Origin: JACKCP01 sp034007295
Lineage (GTDB): Bacteria; Desulfobacterota; Desulfobacteria; Desulfobacterales; JACKCP01
Direction of reading: 5' to 3'
DNA length: 60,920 bases
NCBI GenBank assembly: GCA_034007295.1
Contig: JAVERC010000017.1
Coordinates: forward strand, 1-60,920
A program made the position numbers and the translations under genes. Numbering within the stretch: the stretch's first letter is position 1; each line of letters starts with the position of its first letter. This document shows positions 39,407-46,254 of this stretch, piece by piece. The notes beneath the pieces are model-generated. The model searched no databases, was not told the origin of the DNA, and saw only the letters and a list, made by a program, of their open reading frames with translations.

Positions 39407-39505
39407 TATTTGATATCAAATAGTTGTGAGTGATTGTCTGAAAATCTGAATAAATAGTGTTAATGTGTTTTACAGTTTATAAAAAATAAGTTTACAGTTT
39501 GATAA
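39407..39505. promoter_or_regulatory. Candidate activator sites upstream of the sigma-54 promoter
   Basis: A perfect 16-bp palindrome TATTTGATATCAAATA at 39407-39422, and two direct repeats TTTACAGTTT.ATAA at about 39469-39505. They are the most structured elements upstream of the -24 box. Confidence 0.4.
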
Positions 39506-39597
39506 TTTTGCAGCTGCTTTTTCATCTGTAAAAATAGGGTGTTATTTATTTGAAATTTGTTTTTTTATTAGAAGATTTTTTAAAAAAGAAAGGGATA

Positions 39598-39645
39598 AGC
39601 TAAATTCATTGAAAATTTATTAATTTAAAATGTTCAATTCAGGTT
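39598..39645. repeat. Degenerate solo MITE terminus
   Basis: ATTCATTGAAAATTTATTAA and ATGTTCAATTCAGGTT, related to the terminus of the complete elements but lacking the GCG of the core. Confidence 0.5.
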
Positions 39646-39659
39646 TTGTTCTTTTGATA

Positions 39660-39690
39660 AATACCAGGCACTGAATCAGTGCCTGGTATT
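39660..39690. terminator. Terminator-like hairpin
   Basis: Perfect 14-bp stem AATACCAGGCACTG/CAGTGCCTGGTATT with an AAT loop downstream of the receiver gene at 39726. There is no long T-run on either strand. Confidence 0.7.
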
Positions 39691-39725
39691 GCAGAAAATG
39701 GAAAAAAATTTGATCAAGTTAAGAA

Positions 39726-40163
39726 TTAAAATCCTTTTTCGTTTATTATTTTTTCAATTTTAACCTGACTAATTCTTTCTTCTGCATCTTTTTTTCTTTT
39801 GTCTGCTATTAGGACTTTTTCAATAAGGGTTTTAATGTCACAGGGTTTGAGCAGATAGTCGTAAGCTCCAAGTTTCATTCCTTCAACTGCTGATTCTGTT
39901 GTAGAATGTCCTGTAAGCATTATTACTTCAATAAGAGGTTTTTCTTTTTTTATTTCCCTTAATACCTCTACACCGTCCATTCCAGGCATTTTGACATCAA
40001 GAATAACAACATCGACATTGTTGTTTTTTATTATTTCCAGGCATTCTTGGCCTCCTGGTGCTGTCATGACGTTGAAATCCTGTTTTTGTTTTTTTATTAG
40101 GTTTGAAGTTGTCTGAAGAAATCGTTCTTCGTCGTCAACAAGAAGTAAATGTGTATTAATCAT
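39726..40163 (-). CDS. Single-domain response regulator
   Basis: A 145-residue receiver: LLLVDDEERF, VVILDVKMPGMDG (acceptor Asp), IMLTGHSTTE and DYLLKPCDI, with a short basic C-terminal tail (RKKDAEERISQVKIEKI). A longer frame to 40274 exists but overlaps the sigma-54 promoter; ATG 40163 has AGGAGG at the right distance. Its tail is nearly the same as that of the 48349-48777 receiver (KKAEIEATINRVG), pointing to a common origin. Its kinase is not adjacent. Confidence 0.9.
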   Translation of the reverse strand: MINTHLLLVDDEERFLQTTSNLIKKQKQDFNVMTAPGGQECLEIIKNNNVDVVILDVKMPGMDGVEVLREIKKEKPLIEVIMLTGHSTTESAVEGMKLGAYDYLLKPCDIKTLIEKVLIADKRKKDAEERISQVKIEKIINEKGF

Positions 40164-40239
40164 GTTTGGGCCTCCTGGTGGTAAATTTATAAAAATTATT
40201 TTTAGGTCAAATTTAAAAATCTGTTTGATTTTATGATTT

Positions 40240-40254
40240 GCAAATTCAATGCCA
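40240..40254 (-). promoter_or_regulatory. Sigma-54 promoter of the 39726-40163 receiver gene
   Basis: Minus strand TGGCAT-TGAAT-TTGC, exact -24/-12 spacing, about 80 bp before the ATG. Confidence 0.85.
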
Positions 40255-40265
40255 TAAAAAGGTAT

Positions 40266-40331
40266 CCCCTGCATGGATACAAAGCATAATTAATGGGGAT
40301 TTTAATTATCCGGGAGGAGATTCATGCAGGG
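40266..40331. promoter_or_regulatory. CCCCTGCATG inverted repeat upstream of sigma-54 promoter
   Basis: CCCCTGCATG (40267-40276) and CATGCAGGGG (40322-40331) form a perfect inverted pair, 45 bp apart, immediately upstream of the -24 box. The half-site ATGCAGGGG recurs at 43845-43853, overlapping the plus-strand sigma-54 promoter. Either activator sites or the 3' hairpin of the NtrC-type gene. Confidence 0.4.
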
Positions 40332-40367
40332 GCTGTTTATTGTTAAGCAAAAACTATTCCCTAATTT

Positions 40368-41780
40368 TTATTCTTTTGTTTCAATTCCAAATTTTTCAAT
40401 TTTTGCGTGAAGAGTAGGTCTTGATACACCAAGAAGCTTGGATGCTTTTGAAATATTTTTTCCTGTTATGGAAAGAGCTTCTGAAATAATAATTTCACTT
40501 AATTTGTCCATTAAAAATTCATATGGTCGTTCATTTGTTTCAGATAAAAGAGAGTTTCTTATCCATTCTCTGAGTTTTTTTGTTTTATTTTTATTGTCTT
40601 CATTGATTTGAATTTGATTTTTTTGAGGGAGGCTTATTTCTTCTTTTTTTATAGGGTTTCCCATATTGAAAATTACTGCTTTTTGCAAAACATTGAAAAG
40701 CTCTCTTATATTGCCTGGCCAGTCATAGGATTTTAAAAATGTTATTGCTTCATCTGAAATGTCTGGATTTTTCAGCTCAGATTCTATGGCAAATTTTTTA
40801 AGCAGATATTTGCTTAAAGCAGGAATATCTTCTTTTCTGTTTCTTAAAGGAGGCATTGTAATTGTTACAACTTTAAGCCTGTAATATAAATCTTCCCTAA
40901 AGGTGCCCTCTTCAACAGCTTTTTCAAGGTTTCTGTTTGTTGCTGCAATAACTCTTACATCAACCGAAAGAGGATCTTTTCCTCCAAGTCTTTCAATACT
41001 TTTTTCCTGAAGAAGCCTTAAAAATTTTGCCTGGATGCCTAGGGGCATATCTCCGATTTCATCAAGGAAAATAGTGCCTTTGTTTGCCTGTTCTATTTTG
41101 CCGACTTTTTTATGAAGTGCCCCTGTAAAAGCACCTTTTTCATAGCCGAAAAGTTCGCTTTCAAGCAGTGTTTCCGGTATTGCAACGCAGTTAATTACAA
41201 TAAAAGGGTTTGTACTTCTTGATGAATGATGAAAAACTGCTCTTGCACAAAGCTCCTTTCCAGTTCCTGATTCGCCTCTTATAAGAACAGTTGCATCTGT
41301 TGGAGCAGCTTTTCCTATTGACTTGTAGACTTCTATCATTTCATAGCTGTTGCCTATTAATGCCTCCTTGATAAACTCCTGTTCATCAGGATTTATTATT
41401 ACCGGAGAATTTCTGTATTTTGAGGAATCAACCCCTTTTTTTATAAGTTCAAGCATTTGCGGGATATCAAAGGGCTTGTAAATATAATCAAAAGCCCCTT
41501 TTTTTATGGCTCCGATTGCTGTTTCAGTATCTCCGAATGCAGTTATTATTATTACAGGCAGACAAGGAAGTTTTTTGTTGAGTTTTTCAAATACTTCTAT
41601 TCCGTTTATATCCGGAAGTTTTATGTCTAAAACCACAAGTTTTGGAGGGTCTGACAAAACATTTTGAATCCCTGTTTTGCCTGTAAATGATGTTTGTACG
41701 CTATATCCTTCCCTTAAAAGAATTTTTGAAAAACTTTTTGCAAGCTGGATATCGTCATCAATAATATGAATATCAGTCAT
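40368..41780 (-). CDS. NtrC-family response regulator (sigma-54 activator)
   Basis: A 470-residue regulator: receiver (about 1-118; IHIIDDDIQLA, LVVLDIKLPDING, VIIITAFGDTE, DYIYKPFD), AAA+ domain (about 140-375; GESGTGKE, GAFTGA, GTIFLDEIGDMP) and Fis-type HTH (KNISKASKLLGVSRPTLHAKI). All phosphorylation, ATPase and sigma-54 contact residues are present. It overlaps the kinase gene upstream by 8 bp, so the two form a cognate two-component pair. Likely targets are the many sigma-54 promoters nearby, but no binding site can be assigned firmly. Confidence 0.94.
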   Translation of the reverse strand: MTDIHIIDDDIQLAKSFSKILLREGYSVQTSFTGKTGIQNVLSDPPKLVVLDIKLPDINGIEVFEKLNKKLPCLPVIIITAFGDTETAIGAIKKGAFDYIYKPFDIPQMLELIKKGVDSSKYRNSPVIINPDEQEFIKEALIGNSYEMIEVYKSIGKAAPTDATVLIRGESGTGKELCARAVFHHSSRSTNPFIVINCVAIPETLLESELFGYEKGAFTGALHKKVGKIEQANKGTIFLDEIGDMPLGIQAKFLRLLQEKSIERLGGKDPLSVDVRVIAATNRNLEKAVEEGTFREDLYYRLKVVTITMPPLRNRKEDIPALSKYLLKKFAIESELKNPDISDEAITFLKSYDWPGNIRELFNVLQKAVIFNMGNPIKKEEISLPQKNQIQINEDNKNKTKKLREWIRNSLLSETNERPYEFLMDKLSEIIISEALSITGKNISKASKLLGVSRPTLHAKIEKFGIETKE

Positions 41781-43233
41781 TTTTTACTTCTCCTGAAGGA
41801 AAGCTTAAGATAAAAACCGTTCCTTTTCCTTGTTCAGACTCAAAAGAAACAAAGCCGTTGTGTTCAGCCATTATTTTATGAACAATACTGAGGCCAAGGC
41901 CTGAGCCGTATTCCTTTGTTGTGAAAAAAGGGTTTAAAATTTTCTCTTTTACGTCGTCTTGAATTCCTGGACCTGAATCTTTAATTTTTATTTTTACTAT
42001 ATTGTCATTTGTGAGTTCTTCTAAAATTTCAATATCCCCACCATTTTCCATTGCTTCACAGGCATTTATTATAATATTTATAAGGGCTTCTCTTATTCTG
42101 TCTGCGTCTGCAAAAATTACTGGGTCAAATCTTGATTTTATGTATCTTGTACGGACGTCGTAGGTTTTTAGCCTGTGTTCAAGAAGCTGGATAACAGAAG
42201 TAATTATAGGATAGGTATGGCAGTTTTCCATTTTAAGCTTGGGAAGTCTGGAAAATTCGAGAAAATTCTGGATAATATTGTCAATTCTTCCAATTTCATC
42301 TGAGATAACCTGAAAATCCTCTTCATGGGTAATTGAAAGGTCAAGTGAACGGCTGAGTGAAAAAAGCCTCATTTTAACTGAGGTAAAGGGGTTTCTTATT
42401 GAATGAGCAACTCCTGCTGCAAGTTTTCCAACAAGAGCAAGTCTTTCTGACTGTTCAAGACTTTCCCTGCTCTTTACAAGTTCTGTTGCTGTGTTGTTAT
42501 ATAATTTTTTGATTCCTTTTATATTTTCTGAAATCAGTTCAATCTGATCTTTTGATTTTAAATTTTTTTCTGAACCTGATTCTTCAGCAATTTTTGAAAT
42601 TGGATCAAGTATTTTGCTTGATATAAACCATAAAATCAGGGCGTAAATAAAACATAAAAAAAATACGGATGTAATTGTAATTTTTCTTATATTTCTGCTT
42701 TTTGAGTTAAGTTCATGCTTCAGGCTCAAAACCATGTCCCATTGATAGCTGCAGAATTTTTCACAGTTTGAAAGAAGTCCGAAAAACATTTCTCTTTGTT
42801 TTTGATGAACTTCTGTAATTGATTCTTTTATTCTTGATTTGTAGATGCCTATTGCCTGATCTTTGGTTTTTATATAATCTTCGTAGTCTTTTTCAATTTT
42901 ATTTATCAGTTCAAGCTGGTTTTGGTCGGTTGCAATATTTTTTATGCTTTTTAGCTCATTTCTAAAAATTTCCATATATTTACCTAGTTCTTCAAGCCAT
43001 TTGTAATCTTCATCAACAAAAAAATATGTTAAAAATCCTTTCTGGTTTGAAAGGGCACTTTCAAGGTTTTTGGCAGCTTTATAAATTTCAATTTTTTCAT
43101 TAACTATCCTGTTTAAAACCATGTCAGTTTTTACTGAGTAGCTCACTATGGTTACAGACCAGATAAATGTCATAAAGACTATTATGGAAAGAAGAAAAAA
43201 AACCTTGAATTTAAGACTTAAACCTATTTGCAT
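41773..43233 (-). CDS. Histidine kinase, NtrC-partner type
   Basis: The 486 residues begin MQIGLSLKFKVFFLLSIIVF. Helix 1 (about 10-30) and helix 2 (about 175-197) enclose a helical periplasmic domain of the 4-helix-bundle type. The dimerisation H-box reads VAHSIRNPFTSVKMRL with Ser before the usual Ile/Leu-Arg-Asn; N-box INIIINACEAMENGG, G1 DSGPGIQ and G2 GSGLGLSIV are intact. A longer frame to 43299 is rejected because it covers the sigma-54 promoter at 43277-43291. Translationally coupled to the NtrC-type regulator. Confidence 0.92.
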   Translation of the reverse strand: MQIGLSLKFKVFFLLSIIVFMTFIWSVTIVSYSVKTDMVLNRIVNEKIEIYKAAKNLESALSNQKGFLTYFFVDEDYKWLEELGKYMEIFRNELKSIKNIATDQNQLELINKIEKDYEDYIKTKDQAIGIYKSRIKESITEVHQKQREMFFGLLSNCEKFCSYQWDMVLSLKHELNSKSRNIRKITITSVFFLCFIYALILWFISSKILDPISKIAEESGSEKNLKSKDQIELISENIKGIKKLYNNTATELVKSRESLEQSERLALVGKLAAGVAHSIRNPFTSVKMRLFSLSRSLDLSITHEEDFQVISDEIGRIDNIIQNFLEFSRLPKLKMENCHTYPIITSVIQLLEHRLKTYDVRTRYIKSRFDPVIFADADRIREALINIIINACEAMENGGDIEILEELTNDNIVKIKIKDSGPGIQDDVKEKILNPFFTTKEYGSGLGLSIVHKIMAEHNGFVSFESEQGKGTVFILSFPSGEVKND

Positions 43234-43276
43234 TTTATTTTTCCAAAGCTTAATAATTTTATTTTCTGATAGTAAA

Positions 43277-43291
43277 GCAACAATTGTGCCT
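43277..43291 (-). promoter_or_regulatory. Sigma-54 promoter of the kinase/NtrC-type operon
   Basis: Minus strand AGGCAC-AATTG-TTGC; the first base deviates from TGGCAC, while GG-N10-GC is kept. 44 bp before the ATG. Confidence 0.75.
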
Positions 43292-43387
43292 TTTAACAAG
43301 AATTAAGGGCTTTAAAAAATTTTTTAGTTTTAAAAATTTGCTGTTTTTTGAAAAATAAATTTTACAGGGAAAAAATGTATAGTTTTT

Positions 43388-43741
43388 TTACAATAAGGCT
43401 TTTTTTTGAACAAAATTTTTTACACTTTCAATGCTTTGTGCATTTTTTTCAATAAAAAAAAGAGTTTTATTTTGGTGAAATATGTCTCTCCATTCGTCAT
43501 AGGCATGAATAATAACAATGGTTTCAGGAGATATTTCATTAATTTTTTTTACAAAAATCAAAGGATTCATTGTAATAAATTCAGGGTCAAGAATTATTGC
43601 AAATGTGTTTGAGCTTTTTGAAGTTTCAATTATTTCTTCCTGATTCAAATCCTTTTCAATTTTGCATTTAAAGCTGTCAAACTCCCGTGAAATAAGCATT
43701 CTTATATGAGGGCTTTTGTCTGTTACTATTATTTTTTTCAT
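43388..43741 (-). CDS. Diverged receiver-like protein
   Basis: A 117-residue protein: KKIIVTDKSPHIRMLI keeps only one acidic residue after strand 1, AIILDPEFITMNP offers an acceptor-position Asp, and FFIEKNAQSIESV the Lys. TIVIIHAYD replaces the usual Thr. It is probably a weakly or non-phosphorylated receiver. It has its own sigma-54-like promoter. No neighbour kinase is coupled. Confidence 0.6.
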   Translation of the reverse strand: MKKIIVTDKSPHIRMLISREFDSFKCKIEKDLNQEEIIETSKSSNTFAIILDPEFITMNPLIFVKKINEISPETIVIIHAYDEWRDIFHQNKTLFFIEKNAQSIESVKNFVQKKALL

Positions 43742-43780
43742 TTTTTTACCTTTGTTAGAGGTTTATTTTTTTATTGATGA

Positions 43781-43795
43781 GCAAAATGTATGCCT
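43781..43795 (-). promoter_or_regulatory. Sigma-54-like promoter of the diverged receiver gene
   Basis: Minus strand AGGCAT-ACATT-TTGC, GG-N10-GC spacing kept, 40 bp before the ATG. Confidence 0.7.
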
Positions 43796-43850
43796 TTAAA
43801 AAAAATGTTATTATTTGTATAAAAAACAATATGTTATGATTTTTATGCAG

Positions 43851-43865
43851 GGGCATATTTTTTGC
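43851..43865 (+). promoter_or_regulatory. Sigma-54-like promoter facing the Na/Pi-type transporter
   Basis: GGGCAT-ATTTT-TTGC on the plus strand, with the GG-N10-GC core retained. A complete MITE-like element now separates it from the gene at 44126. Confidence 0.6.
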
Positions 43866-43887
43866 TTAACTAAAAAAATATCCTTAC

Positions 43888-44085
43888 CTGGATAGAGTGA
43901 TTTTCAAGTTTGCTGCATATGGCGTCAAATTGTATCAGGTATACCTTTGCTATATGTGATGTAATTTAACTCATAAGATGCTGCAAAATTGGAAAGCCCG
44001 CAGGGTTTCATGTTTTTTAAATATAATAGACTTAATTTATTTAACTTTTTTAAATTTAAAAATATGAAACGCTCAATTCAGGTCT
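43888..44085. mobile_element. MITE-like element, complete copy B (inverted relative to copy A)
   Basis: Left end ACCTGGATAGAGTGATTTTC, right end the reverse complement of ACCTGAATTGAGCGTTTCAT. The internal order (CAAGTTTGCTGCATATGG, GGAAAGCCCGCAGGGTTTCAT) mirrors copy A. About 198 bp, no coding potential. Confidence 0.8.
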
Positions 44086-44125
44086 TAAATTGGCTGAAGA
44101 CTTTTTTGTTTGTGGGGGCTTTGTC

Positions 44126-45907
44126 GTGAAAATAAAGAAAATTTTTTACTTAATTTTAATTTTTTTGTTTTTTTCTTTTTTTGCCTGCCCAGGTTTTTCT
44201 CTTGAAGATACAGTGGAAAAGCTTGTAAGTGAATCAAAAAATATTTTTTATTCGGCTGCAATAAGTGTTTTTGCAGGCTTTGTTTTTTTTCTTATGGGAA
44301 TGGATTCCATGACTCTTGCCCTAAAAAACTTTTCAGGAACAAGTTTTGGGAACAGAATTAAAAATATCACAGGCAATAAAACAAAAGGTTTTTTTACAGG
44401 TATAATTTTAAGTGCATTGTTTCAGTCAAATTCCGCAGCCACTGTTATGGTTGTTGGTTTTGTTCAGGCTGGCCTTGTGAGGTTTTCTTCAAGTCTTGCC
44501 ATTATACTTGGTGCTAATGTCGGAGCAACTCTTACTACCCAGATTATTGCTTTTAGTATTTTTAAATATGCAGTTTTTTTTGTTGGAGGCGGATTTTTCT
44601 TAAAAATTTTTTCAAAAAAAGCAGTTTTTAAAAATATTGGAAATACCCTTATTGGCTTTGGACTTCTTTTTTATGGAATGGAACTTATGTCTCAGGCTGT
44701 TGTTCCTTTAAAGGAAAGTTCTGATGCAGCAGTTTTTTTTCATAAGTTTTCATCTCCTTTTTATTCTCTTTTAGCCGGTGTTTTTTTTACAGCAGTAATT
44801 CAGAGCAGCAATGCATCTACTGGTATTGCAATGGTAATGGCAGAAGGCGGGCTTATTTCTGTTACATCTGCAATATCTGTGATGATTGGTGCAAATATTG
44901 GAACCTGTGTTACAGCTCTTCTTGCCTGTATTGGGACTTCAAGGGAAGCTAAAAGGACGGCTTTTGCACATTTGTTTTTTAAATCCTTTGGTGCTGTTTT
45001 GTTCTTTTCTTTTATAAATTATTTTGCTTTTTTTTCTGAATATATAACTTTATTTTTCAGTGATTCTCCATCAAGAATTATTGCCAATGCACATACACTT
45101 TATAATATAGGAATTGCTTTAATTTTTCTTCCTTTTTGTGGGATTGTAAGTCTTTTTCTTATGAAAATTTTTCCAGATAAAAAATCTGAATATGTAATAG
45201 TTTTTGAATCTGTTCTTGATACTGAAAAACTGCCCCCGGCAGAGGCTGCTCTTGAGCTTGCAAAAAATGAAATTTCAAGAGTTCTTGGAGTTTTAAAAGA
45301 AATGGTAATTGCTGGAACTATTTTGTTTATAAAGGATAAGCCCCCCTCGGATAAAAGATTTTTTTCAAAAAATGTTCTTGAAGGTATTGTTATAAGAGGA
45401 GAAGAAATTAGGTTTTTAGAAGATAAAATCAGTTCATATCTTTTCAGACTGGTCAGGAATGATATTTCAAGAGATAAGGTTGCAAAGGCCTATGCTTATA
45501 TTTCCATTTCAAAAGATTTGGAAAGCATAGGTTCTATTATCTCAAAAACTCTTCCGAAACTTTATGAAACAAAAAAAACTATAAAAACTAATTTTTCAGA
45601 TGCCGGTTTTAGAGAACTTTCTGAGTTTCAGCTAAAAACTATGAAACAGATATCAAGACTTAAAAGTGTATTTGATGAGCCCGATATTTACGCTGCTGCA
45701 AAAATTATGAAAAAAGAGCAGACATATCTTGATCTTCATATGCAGTACCGTGCCAGTCATTTTGCAAGAATTAGCCAGCTTAGAAAAGAATCTGTTGAAA
45801 CCCATAAGCTGCATATGGCCCTGATGGATCTTATGATTTCCCTTATTTCTTATTCCGGCAATATTGCAAAAACATATCTTCAAATGCCTGAAATTAAAAA
45901 TGTGTAA
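44126..45907 (+). CDS. Na/Pi-cotransporter family protein with PhoU-like C-terminus
   Basis: A 593-residue protein from GTG 44126 (GGGGG RBS; the frame extends to TTG 44090 without RBS). After a signal-like helix come two inverted repeats of the NptA family: GIILSALFQSNSAATVMVVG with ANVGATLTTQ, and VFFTAVIQSSNASTGIAMVM with GANIGTCVTALL. The QSNSAA/QSSNAS motifs are the sodium/phosphate signature. The C-terminal 200 residues are helical and PhoU-like. It probably moves phosphate or another anion with sodium. The gene lies just behind a MITE-like element. Confidence 0.9.
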   Translation: MKIKKIFYLILIFLFFSFFACPGFSLEDTVEKLVSESKNIFYSAAISVFAGFVFFLMGMDSMTLALKNFSGTSFGNRIKNITGNKTKGFFTGIILSALFQSNSAATVMVVGFVQAGLVRFSSSLAIILGANVGATLTTQIIAFSIFKYAVFFVGGGFFLKIFSKKAVFKNIGNTLIGFGLLFYGMELMSQAVVPLKESSDAAVFFHKFSSPFYSLLAGVFFTAVIQSSNASTGIAMVMAEGGLISVTSAISVMIGANIGTCVTALLACIGTSREAKRTAFAHLFFKSFGAVLFFSFINYFAFFSEYITLFFSDSPSRIIANAHTLYNIGIALIFLPFCGIVSLFLMKIFPDKKSEYVIVFESVLDTEKLPPAEAALELAKNEISRVLGVLKEMVIAGTILFIKDKPPSDKRFFSKNVLEGIVIRGEEIRFLEDKISSYLFRLVRNDISRDKVAKAYAYISISKDLESIGSIISKTLPKLYETKKTIKTNFSDAGFRELSEFQLKTMKQISRLKSVFDEPDIYAAAKIMKKEQTYLDLHMQYRASHFARISQLRKESVETHKLHMALMDLMISLISYSGNIAKTYLQMPEIKNV

Positions 45908-45910
45908 AAT

Positions 45911-45980
45911 AATAATGAAACTATATGAAACTTTTTATGTTTCATATAGTTTCATTATTTGAAACATAAATTATTGTTTC
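45911..45980. promoter_or_regulatory. Large GAAAC/GTTTC dyad, putative sigma-54 activator sites
   Basis: A perfect 21-bp inverted repeat (45911-45931 with 45939-45959) containing GAAACTATATGAAAC and GTTTCATATAGTTTC, plus a second dyad GAAACA-N8-TGTTTC (45961-45980). No T-run follows, so it is not a standard terminator. It lies 115-185 bp upstream of the sigma-54 promoter of the symporter gene, as expected for upstream activator sites. Confidence 0.6.
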
Positions 45981-46094
45981 TTTTTCTGTTTAGCTAAATT
46001 TTCAAATTCCTTCCATATTTTAATTTTGCCAAAATACAGTTTTGTTTCTTTATTCTTTATTTTTTTTAAGGGGTAAAAAGGACTTTTGCTTTTT

Positions 46095-46109
46095 TGGCAT
46101 GATAGTTGC
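46095..46109 (+). promoter_or_regulatory. Sigma-54 promoter of the DASS symporter/CBS/receiver operon
   Basis: TGGCAT-GATAG-TTGC, consensus spacing, about 67 bp before the 24-codon leader frame. Confidence 0.85.
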
Positions 46110-46175
46110 CAATTCTAAATATCAAACAATGAACTCAAAAAAAGAAAAAAATATAATTATTGGGAGGAGTTAAGT

Positions 46176-46250
46176 ATGGAATTTAAATCTGTGGAAGGAT
46201 TTAAAAAAAAAACAGTTTGCAAACTTTTAAGCTTTGAGCATCGGAGGTAG
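46176..46250 (+). CDS. 24-residue leader ORF before the DASS symporter
   Basis: An ATG with an excellent GGGAGGAG RBS opens a 24-codon frame (MEFKSVEGFKKKTVCKLLSF then EHRR). Its stop codon TAG sits inside the GGAGG-TAG Shine-Dalgarno region of the symporter gene, 4 bp ahead of its ATG. Translation of the leader would therefore be coupled to symporter translation. The peptide is basic and has no known family; a regulatory leader is inferred. Confidence 0.5.
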   Translation: MEFKSVEGFKKKTVCKLLSFEHRR

Positions 46251-46254
46251 GGCT

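Noticed and set aside
39726..40274. Longer N-terminus of the receiver gene starting at 40274
   Set aside because: The extra 37 residues do not resemble receivers and cover a sigma-54 promoter; ATG 40163 has AGGAGG.
41780..43299. Longer N-terminus of the kinase gene starting at 43299
   Set aside because: It would include the sigma-54 promoter at 43277-43291; the start at 43233 fits the membrane helix and the promoter.
45911..45959. Intrinsic terminator of the Na/Pi-type transporter gene
   Set aside because: The stem is perfect but is not followed by a T-run and is followed by a second GAAAC dyad, so regulatory sites fit better. It is not excluded that it also ends transcription.
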